Part shown: positions 20,454-27,798 of the stretch, in pieces | Layout: each line of letters begins with the position of its first letter | How positions within the stretch are numbered: the first letter of the stretch is position 1 | Assembly (NCBI RefSeq): GCF_020523605.1 | Contig: NZ_JAJAQI010000008.1 | Span: 1 to 64,000, forward strand | Direction of reading: 5' to 3' | DNA length: 64,000 nucleotides | Source of the DNA: Roseicella aerolata | Lineage (GTDB): Bacteria; Pseudomonadota; Alphaproteobacteria; Acetobacterales; Acetobacteraceae | The notes under the pieces: model-generated | Told to the model about the DNA's origin: nothing | Databases searched by the model: none | Seen by the model: only the letters and a program-made list of their open reading frames with translations | Position numbers and translations under genes: made by a program

Positions 20454-20939
20454 ATGGCCGAGAAGAAAAAGAAGACCCTCATCTCGCACGGCATCGCCGC
20501 GCAGAACCGCAAGGCGCGGCACGACTACACGATCGGCGAGACGATCGAGGCCGGCCTCGCCCTGGTGGGGCCGGAGGTGAAGTCGCTGCGCGCTGGCCGC
20601 GCCACGCTGGCCGAGGCCTGGGCGGGCGAGCGCGATGGCGAGATGTGGCTGTTCAACTGCACCATCCCGGAATGGCAGGCCGGCAGCATGGTGGCGCGAT
20701 TCGAGCCGCGGCGGCCGCGCAAGCTGCTGCTGCACCGGAGGCAGGTGCGGGAACTGATCGGCAGCATCACCCGCGAAGGCACCACGCTGGTCCCCTTGCA
20801 GATCCACTTCAACGACCGTGGCCGGGCCAAGGTGCTGCTCGGCCTTGCCGAGGGACGGAAGAAGCACGACAAGCGCGCGGCGATCGCGGCCCGGGACTGG
20901 GCGCGCGACAAGGCGCGGCTGATGCGGGAGAAGGGGTAG
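20454..20939 (+). CDS. smpB: SsrA-binding protein SmpB
   Basis: Binds tmRNA and brings it to stalled ribosomes for trans-translation. The 161 residues show AQNRKARHDYTIGETIEAGL, VGPEVKSLRAGRATLAE, the RKLLLHRRQV strand and the Lys/Arg-rich C-terminal tail ending ARDWARDKARLMREKG, which enters the mRNA channel. The length is normal. The tmRNA gene itself is not in this window. Confidence 0.96.
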   Translation: MAEKKKKTLISHGIAAQNRKARHDYTIGETIEAGLALVGPEVKSLRAGRATLAEAWAGERDGEMWLFNCTIPEWQAGSMVARFEPRRPRKLLLHRRQVRELIGSITREGTTLVPLQIHFNDRGRAKVLLGLAEGRKKHDKRAAIAARDWARDKARLMREKG

Positions 20940-21019
20940 CCCCCAATCCCGCCGCCCGCCTCCGGCGGCCCCTTGCATCCGCCGGCGTCGCTGGCACCTA
21001 AGGACCGCAGGAGAGCGCC

Positions 21020-21718
21020 ATGGCCGCCGAGGCAGAGAATCCAGACGATGACGTGCCCGTGACCGGCAAGGTCCGGGAGAAGCTGGTCGAGAGCAAGCAG
21101 GCCTGGGCCCGCGAGGGCCGGCTGCTGACCGGCAATGCCTATCCCCTTGGGGGCGACCCGGCCCGCGACCGCCTGCCGCCCGGCCAGACACTCGTCAAGG
21201 ACTGGCCGGTGCTCGATCTCGGCGTGCAGCCGGATGTCTCGCCCGACCGCTGGCGGCTGCGCGTCGAGGGACTGGTGCAGGCGCCGCTCCGCCTGACCCT
21301 CGACGAGTTCATGGCCCTGCCGCAGACGGAACTCACCAACGACATCCACTGCGTCACGCAGTGGAGCCGCTACGACAACCGCTGGCAGGGCGTGCGCGCC
21401 CGCGACCTGGTGGAGATGGCCCGGCCGAAGGAGGAGGCGCGCTTCGTCTCCTTCACCTCCTATGACGGCTACACCACCAATGTCCCGCTGGAGGATTTCA
21501 CGCAGGACGAGGTGCTGCTGGTGCATTCCTGGGAGGGCCAGCCCCTGACCCGGCAGCATGGCGGGCCGGTGCGCGTCGTCATCCCGCATCTCTATTTCTG
21601 GAAGAGCCCGAAATGGGTCACCCGGATCGAACTGCTGCGGGACGACCGCCCGGGCTTCTGGGAGGTGCGCGGCTACCACAATTACGGCGATCCCTGGCGG
21701 GAGGAGCGCTATGGCTGA
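21020..21718 (+). CDS. Sulfite oxidase-like molybdopterin oxidoreductase (YuiH type)
   Basis: A 232-residue protein consisting only of the molybdopterin-binding sulfite oxidase fold. The Mo-ligating cysteine is Cys111 in DIHCVTQWSRYDN; other markers are GLVQAPLRLTLDEFMALP, SYDGYTTNVPLEDF and PHLYFWKSPKWVTRIEL. There is no Tat signal peptide and no dimerisation domain, matching the short cytoplasmic YuiH-type group; the substrate is unknown. It overlaps the next gene by eight bases. Confidence 0.88.
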   Translation: MAAEAENPDDDVPVTGKVREKLVESKQAWAREGRLLTGNAYPLGGDPARDRLPPGQTLVKDWPVLDLGVQPDVSPDRWRLRVEGLVQAPLRLTLDEFMALPQTELTNDIHCVTQWSRYDNRWQGVRARDLVEMARPKEEARFVSFTSYDGYTTNVPLEDFTQDEVLLVHSWEGQPLTRQHGGPVRVVIPHLYFWKSPKWVTRIELLRDDRPGFWEVRGYHNYGDPWREERYG

Positions 21719-22265
21719 GGCGGGGCGGCGCGCGGCGCTCATCCTGGGCGGCGTACTGATGGCGGGCGGGGCCATGGCGGCCGGCGGGACGATCTTCGAC
21801 TTCCGGATGGAGGCGATCGAGGGCGGGCCGCTCGACCTCGGCGCCTTCCGTGGCCGGCCGGTGCTGGTGGTGAACACCGCCAGCTTCTGCGGCTACACCC
21901 CGCAATATGCCGGTCTCCAGACGCTGCACGAGACCTATGGCCCGCGCGGCCTGGTCGTACTCGGCGTGCCCTCGCAGGATTTCAACCAGGAGAGCGCCGA
22001 CAACCGGACGATCAGGGAGTTCTGCGAGGCCAACTACAACGTCGAATTCCCGATGACGACGGTCTCGCGCATCCGCGGCCCGCAGGCCGTGCCGCTCTAT
22101 GCCTTCCTGGCGGAGCGGGGCGGCGGACCGCCGCGCTGGAATTTCCACAAATACCTGGTGGCGCGGGATGGCCGCACGGTGCGCGGCTTCCCGACCCGGA
22201 CCGCGCCGGACTCGCGGGAGATGCTCCAGGCGATCGAGGCCGCGCTGGCCGCGCCCGCGTCCTGA
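21711..22265 (+). CDS. Glutathione peroxidase family protein, probably exported
   Basis: A 184-residue thiol peroxidase. The catalytic cysteine is Cys60 in NTASFCGYTPQYAGL; the triad partners are the Gln of GVPSQDF and the Trp of WNFHKYLV. It is a cysteine, not a selenocysteine, enzyme. The first 24 residues (AALILGGVLMAGGAMAAGG) look like a Sec signal peptide, implying a periplasmic role, which differs from its cytoplasmic-looking upstream partner. The ATG at 21711 lies inside the last codons of the oxidoreductase gene. Confidence 0.88.
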   Translation: MAEAGRRAALILGGVLMAGGAMAAGGTIFDFRMEAIEGGPLDLGAFRGRPVLVVNTASFCGYTPQYAGLQTLHETYGPRGLVVLGVPSQDFNQESADNRTIREFCEANYNVEFPMTTVSRIRGPQAVPLYAFLAERGGGPPRWNFHKYLVARDGRTVRGFPTRTAPDSREMLQAIEAALAAPAS

Positions 22266-22320
22266 CGCTTCGCCGCAGCCCGTTTCGTCCGCCCCGCGCG
22301 GCGGCTAGTCTTGCGCCCGC

Positions 22321-23073
22321 ATGACGTCCTTCGACCTCGCCGAGGCGGCCTTCATCCTCGGCGCCTTCACCATCGCCGGCTTCGTCAAGGGCGTGGCCGG
22401 CTTCGGCCTGCCGACCGTGACCCTCGGCCTGCTCGCGCTGACCCGCCCGCTGCCCGAGGCGATGGCGCTGATGCTGATGCCGACGCTGGCCACCAATATC
22501 TGGCAGTCCCTGGTCGGGCCGGCGCTCAGGCCGGTGCTGCGGCGGCTCTGGTCCTTCCTGCTGGCGGCGGTCATCGGGACGCTGGCCGGCGCCGGCATCC
22601 TCGCCCGCGCCGATGCGCTGCTGCTCTCCGGCCTGCTCGGGCTGCTGCTGATCGCCTCGGCCGCGCTCGCGCTGGCCGGCCTGCCCCTGCCGCAGCCGGG
22701 GGAACGGCGGGAGCGCTGGCTCTCCCCCCTGATCGGGGGCCTGGGCGGCGTCCTCACCGGCATGACCGGCAGCTTCCTGATGCCGCCGGCACCCTATCTG
22801 GCAGCGCTGAAGCTGCCGCCGCAGCATTTCGTACAGGGCTTCGGCCTCGGCGCGCTGGTGGCGACACTGACCCTCGCGCTCGGCATGGCGGGGCATGGCC
22901 TGCTGCCGCCCGATCTCGGCCTCGCCTCGCTCATCGGCGTGGCGCCGGCCTTCCTCGGGATGGGCATAGGCACGCGGGTGCGGAAGGCGATGCCGGAGGC
23001 GCGCTTCCGCAGCATCATCCAGGTGGCGCTCGGGCTGGTCGGGCTCTGGCTGGCCTGGCGCGCCTTCGGCTGA
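22321..23073 (+). CDS. TauE/SafE (TSUP) family membrane exporter
   Basis: A 250-residue integral membrane protein with about eight hydrophobic segments. The TSUP hallmark in the first half is IAGFVKGVAGFGLPTVTLGL, and its repeat in the second half is GGLGGVLTGMTGSFLMPPAP. Relatives export sulfite, sulfoacetate or other organosulfonate anions. It is downstream of the sulfite oxidase-like gene on the same strand, which makes a sulfur-anion substrate plausible. Confidence 0.88.
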   Translation: MTSFDLAEAAFILGAFTIAGFVKGVAGFGLPTVTLGLLALTRPLPEAMALMLMPTLATNIWQSLVGPALRPVLRRLWSFLLAAVIGTLAGAGILARADALLLSGLLGLLLIASAALALAGLPLPQPGERRERWLSPLIGGLGGVLTGMTGSFLMPPAPYLAALKLPPQHFVQGFGLGALVATLTLALGMAGHGLLPPDLGLASLIGVAPAFLGMGIGTRVRKAMPEARFRSIIQVALGLVGLWLAWRAFG

Positions 23074-23082
23074 TCCGCGGGG

Positions 23083-23124
23083 GCTTGCCGGCCCACGGGC
23101 CGTGGGGCCGAATGGCCGGCAAGC
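23083..23124 (+). terminator. Compound hairpin between TauE/SafE and ModA-like genes
   Basis: GCTTGCCGGCC (23083-23093) is perfectly complementary to GGCCGGCAAGC (23114-23124), and an alternative inner stem CCCACGG/CCGTGGG (23092-23106) competes with it. The RNA could therefore adopt either of two folds just before the ribosome site of the next gene. A terminator or attenuator is possible; which one is inference. Confidence 0.4.
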
Positions 23125-23145
23125 ATTGTCCTGGGGACGTGATCC

Positions 23146-23928
23146 ATGCGCCTCATCGCACCGGGCCGCCGCGCCCTGCTGGCCGCGCTCGCGGCCCTGC
23201 CGCTGCTCGCCGGCGCCGCGGGCGCGGCCGAGCTCAAGGTCATGAGCTCCGGCGGCTTCACCGCCGCGCTCCGCCTGCTGATCCCGGAATTCGAGAAGGC
23301 CACCGGCCACAGCATCCGGCTCGCCCTCGGCGCCTCCATGGGCAATGCGCCCGATGCCATCCCGAACCGCCTGGCGCGGGGCGAGGCGGCGGATGTCGTC
23401 ATCATCGCCGGGGAGGCGATCGACCGGCTGATCGCCGAGGGGCGGCTGCTGCCGGGCAGCCGCACCGACCTCGTCCTCTCCCGCATCGGGGTCGCCGTGC
23501 CAGCCGGCGCGCCGAAGCCGGATATCAGCACGCCCGAGGCGGTGCGGCGCATGCTGCTGGAGGCGAGGTCCATCGCCTATTCCGCCAGCGCGAGCGGGGT
23601 CTACTTCGCCACTGAGATGGTCCAGCGTCTCGGCATCGCCGACGAGGTGCTGCCGAAATCCCGCCGCATCCTGAGCGAGCGCGTCGCCGCCGTGGTGGCG
23701 CGCGGGGAGGCCGAGATCGGCTTCCAGCAGGTGAGCGAAATTCTCGGCATCCCCGGCGCCGATTATGTCGGGCCGCTGCCGGAGGCGTTGCAGCGCGTCA
23801 CCGCTTTCTCGGCGGGATACACCGTGAGGCCCGAGCAGCCGGAAGCGGCGCGAGAACTCGTCGCCTTCCTGCGGTCGCCCGCGGCGCATGATGCGATCCG
23901 GAGCACGGGGCTGGATCCGGCGCCGTGA
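23146..23928 (+). CDS. ModA-like periplasmic substrate-binding protein
   Basis: A 260-residue secreted binding protein. The signal peptide is RRALLAALAALPLLAGAAGA, and the mature part starts AELKVMSSGGFTAALRLLIPE as in ModA-type proteins. Further segments are ADVVIIAGEAIDRLIAEGRL and GEAEIGFQQVSEILGIPGAD. Family members bind molybdate, tungstate or other oxyanions for ABC uptake. No permease or ATPase gene is adjacent, so the ligand and transport role remain open. It converges with the LysE gene. Confidence 0.8.
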   Translation: MRLIAPGRRALLAALAALPLLAGAAGAAELKVMSSGGFTAALRLLIPEFEKATGHSIRLALGASMGNAPDAIPNRLARGEAADVVIIAGEAIDRLIAEGRLLPGSRTDLVLSRIGVAVPAGAPKPDISTPEAVRRMLLEARSIAYSASASGVYFATEMVQRLGIADEVLPKSRRILSERVAAVVARGEAEIGFQQVSEILGIPGADYVGPLPEALQRVTAFSAGYTVRPEQPEAARELVAFLRSPAAHDAIRSTGLDPAP

Positions 23929-23960
23929 GACGCGGGGGACGCTGTCCCCCGCACCCCCTG

Positions 23961-23981
23961 CCAGGGGCCAGCGACCCCTGG
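23961..23981. terminator. Hairpin between convergent ModA-like and LysE genes
   Basis: CCAGGGG and CCCCTGG form a perfect seven-base stem around CCAGCGA. It sits midway between the two converging stop codons and could serve both directions. Confidence 0.45.
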
Positions 23982-23992
23982 ACCGGCCTGAG

Positions 23993-24598
23993 TCAGCCCG
24001 TGACGACCGGGATCAGGCTCAACACCAGCAGCGCGGCCATCACGCGGTTGAACCAGCGCAGCGCCTGCGGGCTGCGCAGCAGCCGCGCCGTCCCGGCGCC
24101 GAGCGCCGCCCAGCCGAGCAGGCTGCCGAAGGCCGCGACGGCGAACATCGCCGCCAGCACCAGCGCCTCGCGCCGCAGCCCGCCGGTGCCGCCGGTATAG
24201 GTGGCGATAGCCCCCGCCGCGATGATCCAGGCCTTGGGGTTCACCCACTGGAACAGCGCCGCCTGCAGCAAGGTCATCGGTCGCCCGGCCGCCATGCCCG
24301 TCGCCGCCGGGGCGGCGGTGGCGATCTGCCAGGCAAGCCAGAGCATCCAGGCCGCGCCCACCCAGCGCAGCACCAGCATCACCTCCGGCACCCCGCGCAG
24401 CAGCTCGGCCGCGCCGAAGGCCACCAGAACCAGCATGACGGGGAAGCCGATGGAGACCCCGAGCACCATCGGCAGGCTGCGCCGCAGGCCGAAATTCGCG
24501 GCCGTCGCGGCGGCCAGCGCATTGTTCGGCCCCGGCGTCGCCGACATCGCGACCGCGAAGCCGGCCGCCGAGGCGAACCAGGCGGCGCCCTCCGTCAC
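23993..24598 (-). CDS. LysE/RhtB family amino-acid exporter
   Basis: A 201-residue membrane protein with about six helices. It carries the LysE-family N-terminal motif SATPGPNNALAAATAANFG and the central QWVNPKAWIIAAGAI. Such proteins export basic or neutral amino acids, or homoserine and threonine. The GTG at 24598 is chosen because the ATG at 24652 would lie inside ilvE coding sequence. It starts 17 bases after the ilvE stop, so the two are likely co-transcribed. Confidence 0.85.
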   Translation of the reverse strand: MTEGAAWFASAAGFAVAMSATPGPNNALAAATAANFGLRRSLPMVLGVSIGFPVMLVLVAFGAAELLRGVPEVMLVLRWVGAAWMLWLAWQIATAAPAATGMAAGRPMTLLQAALFQWVNPKAWIIAAGAIATYTGGTGGLRREALVLAAMFAVAAFGSLLGWAALGAGTARLLRSPQALRWFNRVMAALLVLSLIPVVTG

Positions 24599-24614
24599 GC
24601 GCCGCCCCGGTGCA

Positions 24615-25694
24615 TCAGCCCCGCTCCACCGGTACCAGGCTGGTCCAGCCATGCGGGTCGTTGCTGCGCCCGTACTGGATGCCGGTGATGGTGTCGTAGA
24701 GCTTCTGCGTCAGCTCGCCGGTCTGGCCGCCATTGATGGTGATGTCCTCGCCCTTGTAGCCGAGCGTGCCGACCGGCGAGACCACGGCGGCGGTGCCGGT
24801 GCCCCACATCTCGCGCAGCGTGCCGTCGCGGCCGGCCTGCATCACCTCGTCGATGGTGATCGGGCGCTCGCTGACCGTGAGGCCCCAGTCGCGCATGAGC
24901 TGCAGCGCACTGTTGCGGGTGACGCCGTCCAGGATGGTGCCGGCGAGCGGCGGGGTGATCACCTCGTCGCCGATGCGGACCATGATGTTCATGGTGCCGA
25001 CCTCATCCAGGTACTTGCGCTGCACGCCGTCCAGGTAGAGCACCTGGGTGTAGCCCGCCGCCTCGGCATCCCGCTGTCCCGCGAGGCTGGCCGCATAGTT
25101 GGCTGCCGTCTTGGCCTCGCCGGTGCCGCCCTTCACGGCGCGGACATGGCTGTCGGAGGCCAGGATCCGCACCGGCTTCACGCCTTCCTTGTAGTAGGTG
25201 CCGACCGGCGAGAGGATCAGGAAATAGAGGTAGCTGTGCGCGGGATGCACGCCCAGCATCACGTCGGTGGCGATGATGGTCGGGCGGATATAGAGCGCGG
25301 TGCCCGGCTTGCGCGGCACCCAGTCATGCTCGAGGCCCACCAGCGCGTCGAAGCTCTGGCGGATGATGTCGACGGGCAGTTCCGGCATGCACATGATCTT
25401 CGCGGAGCGATTGAAGCGCTCGGCATGCCGGTCGGCGCGGAACAGGCGGATCCGGCCATCCTCGCTGCGGAAGGCCTTCAGCCCGTCGAAGATCGCCTGG
25501 CCGTAATGCAGCACGGAGGTGGCGGGGTCGAGGCTGAGCGGGCCGTAAGGGACGATGCGCGGCGAGTGCCAGCCCTTGCCCTCATTGTACTCCATCAGGA
25601 ACATGTGGTCGGTCAGCACCTTGCCGAAGGCGAGCGCGTCATCCGCGGGCTTCTGCTTCGGCGTGGTGGTGCGGGTGATCGGGAACTGGCCCAT
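24615..25694 (-). CDS. ilvE: Branched-chain amino-acid aminotransferase
   Basis: A PLP enzyme catalysing the last step of leucine, isoleucine and valine synthesis. The 359 residues are of the longer fold-type IV BCAT class: SVLHYGQAIFDGLKAFR, the substrate-loop region YIRPTIIATDVMLGVHP, the lysine region VKGGTGEAKTAANYAASL and EVGTMNIMVRIGDEVITPPL. The ATG at 25694 opens with MGQFPITRTTTPKQKPADDA. It is divergent from the MarR-type gene. Confidence 0.95.
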   Translation of the reverse strand: MGQFPITRTTTPKQKPADDALAFGKVLTDHMFLMEYNEGKGWHSPRIVPYGPLSLDPATSVLHYGQAIFDGLKAFRSEDGRIRLFRADRHAERFNRSAKIMCMPELPVDIIRQSFDALVGLEHDWVPRKPGTALYIRPTIIATDVMLGVHPAHSYLYFLILSPVGTYYKEGVKPVRILASDSHVRAVKGGTGEAKTAANYAASLAGQRDAEAAGYTQVLYLDGVQRKYLDEVGTMNIMVRIGDEVITPPLAGTILDGVTRNSALQLMRDWGLTVSERPITIDEVMQAGRDGTLREMWGTGTAAVVSPVGTLGYKGEDITINGGQTGELTQKLYDTITGIQYGRSNDPHGWTSLVPVERG

Positions 25695-26190
25695 CCTGCG
25701 TGTCCTTCTGCGGTTTCGTGCTTGCGGCCCGATGGCGCGCAAGGGGTGGAGCGGCAGGTCATGCCGGCATCGCCCGGATAATCCCCGGGCGCCGCGGCAA
25801 GTCCTGCAGGGTTCAGGCGGTCAGGCCGGCCGGCCTGCCTGGCGGGTCATGGCGCGACCAGGGGGCGCGACCAGGGGGCGCGGCCAGGAGAGCGGCCGGC
25901 GCGATGCCGCGCGCGGGACGTCCCGGCCGCATGTCTCCGTCAGCCCTGGCCGGCGGGTTCGGCAGCCTGGCTGACGCAACCCGGCCGGCCATGCGACAGG
26001 ATGCTGGGCCGTACCCCTCGCGGACGGCGTACCTGTCCGGTCCGCCGGATCCAGCCAGCCCGGTCCTCGCAAGGAACCAACGCCATGAGAGCGTTCTCCG
26101 CAATATCGTTGCTTGCAGCCGGGCGAAACTAGACCAGGTTGGAAAAATGTGTCAACGTTGCTGACCAAACAGGAGGCCCGAAGGGGCAGC
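25695..26190. other. Divergent ilvE / MarR-gene intergenic region
   Basis: Nearly 500 bases without a credible gene. It contains three tandem copies of a 13-base unit GGCGCGACCAGGG at 25851-25889 (the last with two changes), an inverted repeat CGTCAGCC/GGCTGACG at 25938-25976, and near 26151 the imperfectly symmetric GTCAACGTTGCTGAC about 40 bases before the regulator ATG. The last could be an autoregulatory site, but this is inference. Confidence 0.5.
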
Positions 26191-26793
26191 ATGCCAGCCA
26201 TGCCGGACCAGACCGATCCGAAGCCGGCGGACCAGAAGGGCGGGGCCGAGGCGCAGATGGGGGCCCCCGTCGGCGCCGGCCGCAACCTGCTCTTCCTGCG
26301 GGAGGAGGAGCTGCGCCTCGCCCAGGACCTGCTCTTCTTCGGCTACCGCGACTTCACCGCCGGTGCCGACCAGATCCTCGCCGAACTCGGGATGGGGCGC
26401 GCCCATCACCGCGTGCTGCATTTCGTCGGCCGCCGCCCGGGCATCACGGTGGGGGAGCTGCTCGGCATCCTCGGCATCACCAAGCAGTCGCTCGCCCGCG
26501 TGCTCAACCCGCTGGTGGAGCAGGACTATGTCGTGCAGGCGACCGGCCGCAACGACCGCCGCCAGCGCCTGCTTTCGCTCACCCCGAAGGGGGAGGCGCT
26601 GGAGCGCCGGCTCTTCGAGCGGCAGCGCGAATGGGTCATGCGCGCCTACCGGGAGGCCGGGCCGGTCGCGGTGGAGGGTTTCCGCCGCGTCATGCGCGGC
26701 CTGATGGGGCCGGAAGCGCGGGCGCAGCTCGAGCGGCTGGAGCAGCCCGCCCCGGCGCGGCCCGGCCCTCCCCCTCTCGCCCGGACCGGCTGA
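26191..26793 (+). CDS. MarR-family transcriptional regulator (PetP-like)
   Basis: A 200-residue MarR-type winged-helix regulator. The DNA-binding part is HHRVLHFVGRRPGITVGELL, then LGITKQSLARVLNPLVEQDY as recognition helix, and the wing GRNDRRQRLLSLTPKGEAL. Its position directly before an OmpR-type regulator matches the petP-petR arrangement described in Rhodobacter capsulatus, where the pair affects cytochrome bc1 genes. Function here is inferred from context only. The ATG at 26191 follows AAGGGGCAGC; the long upstream frame from 26113 is unlikely to be translated. Confidence 0.82.
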   Translation: MPAMPDQTDPKPADQKGGAEAQMGAPVGAGRNLLFLREEELRLAQDLLFFGYRDFTAGADQILAELGMGRAHHRVLHFVGRRPGITVGELLGILGITKQSLARVLNPLVEQDYVVQATGRNDRRQRLLSLTPKGEALERRLFERQREWVMRAYREAGPVAVEGFRRVMRGLMGPEARAQLERLEQPAPARPGPPPLARTG

Positions 26794-26945
26794 CGCCGCG
26801 CCCGGTCTGTCGGGCGGGCGGGGGCGCCTCGCCCCGCGGCGATCGGCTCTCGCCCTGGCGCCGGGCCTTGTGCGAGTCTATCGATGGAGTCGCGCATCAC
26901 GGGCGGGCACGGCCCGGTGCGCCAGGGTGGGGGACCACGCAGGAC

Positions 26946-27659
26946 ATGCCGGCCGAGTTTGCCGCCGAGAACGCCCATCTGCTGGTGGTGGACGACGATG
27001 CCAGGCTGCGCGCGCTGCTGCAGCGCTTCCTGGCCGAGCAGGGTTTCCGGGTGACGGCCGCCGCCGATGCCGCCGCGGCGCGCGCCGCGCTGTCCGCCAT
27101 GGCCTTCGACCTGCTGGTGCTGGACGTGATGATGCCGGGCGAGACCGGGCTGGAGCTGGTCGAATCGCTGCGGCGCGGCGGCAAGGACGTGCCCGTCCTG
27201 ATGCTGACCGCGCGCGGCGGGCCGGATGACCGCGTGGCGGGCTTCGAGATGGGCGCCGACGACTATCTCGCCAAACCCTTCGACCCGCGCGAGCTTGCGC
27301 TGCGGATCCGCACCATCCTGCGCCGCGCCGCCCCGCCCATGCCGGCGCTGCTGCCGCAGGCGCCGGTCCAGCTCGGCATGCGCTGGTTCGATGCCGAGCG
27401 GTCCGAGCTCCGCGGGCCGGACGGCACCATCCGCCTGACGGGCGGGGAGGCGGCCCTGCTGGCGGCCCTCGCCCGCCGCGCCGGGGAGGTGCTGAGCCGC
27501 GAGGAGATCGCCGCCGCCCTCGGCACGCCCGAGGCGGGCGAGCGTGCCGTGGACGTGCAGGTGACGCGGCTGCGCCGGAAGATCGAGCCCGATCCGCGCG
27601 AGCCGCGCTTCCTGCATACGGTGCGCCACCGCGGCTATGTGCTGCGGCCCGGGCCATGA
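26946..27659 (+). CDS. OmpR-family response regulator (PetR-like)
   Basis: A 237-residue two-component regulator. The receiver domain has acidic residues in LLVVDDDARL, the phosphoacceptor Asp60 in LDVMMPGETGLEL, the conserved Thr in LTARGGPDD and Lys in ADDYLAKPFDPRELALRI. The C-terminal winged helix carries LTGGEAALLAALARRAGEVL and RAVDVQVTRLRRKIEPDP. It is followed by the kinase gene, and the MarR gene precedes it. The partner kinase is almost certainly the next gene. Confidence 0.92.
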   Translation: MPAEFAAENAHLLVVDDDARLRALLQRFLAEQGFRVTAAADAAAARAALSAMAFDLLVLDVMMPGETGLELVESLRRGGKDVPVLMLTARGGPDDRVAGFEMGADDYLAKPFDPRELALRIRTILRRAAPPMPALLPQAPVQLGMRWFDAERSELRGPDGTIRLTGGEAALLAALARRAGEVLSREEIAAALGTPEAGERAVDVQVTRLRRKIEPDPREPRFLHTVRHRGYVLRPGP

Positions 27660-27798
27660 TGCCGGCCCGCCCGCAAACCCGCCGGCCATGGTCCGGGGCG
27701 GCGCCGGACCCGCGGGCGCGCCGCCGGGCGGGCGGCCGCGTCCACGGCCTGCCGCCGCCGGCGGCCGTGCGGCTGCGCCAGCCCGGACATCCCCTGGC

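Noticed and set aside
21888-21890. Possible selenocysteine glutathione peroxidase.
   Set aside because: The active-site codon is TGC (Cys60), not TGA, and no in-frame UGA with a downstream SECIS-like hairpin is present.
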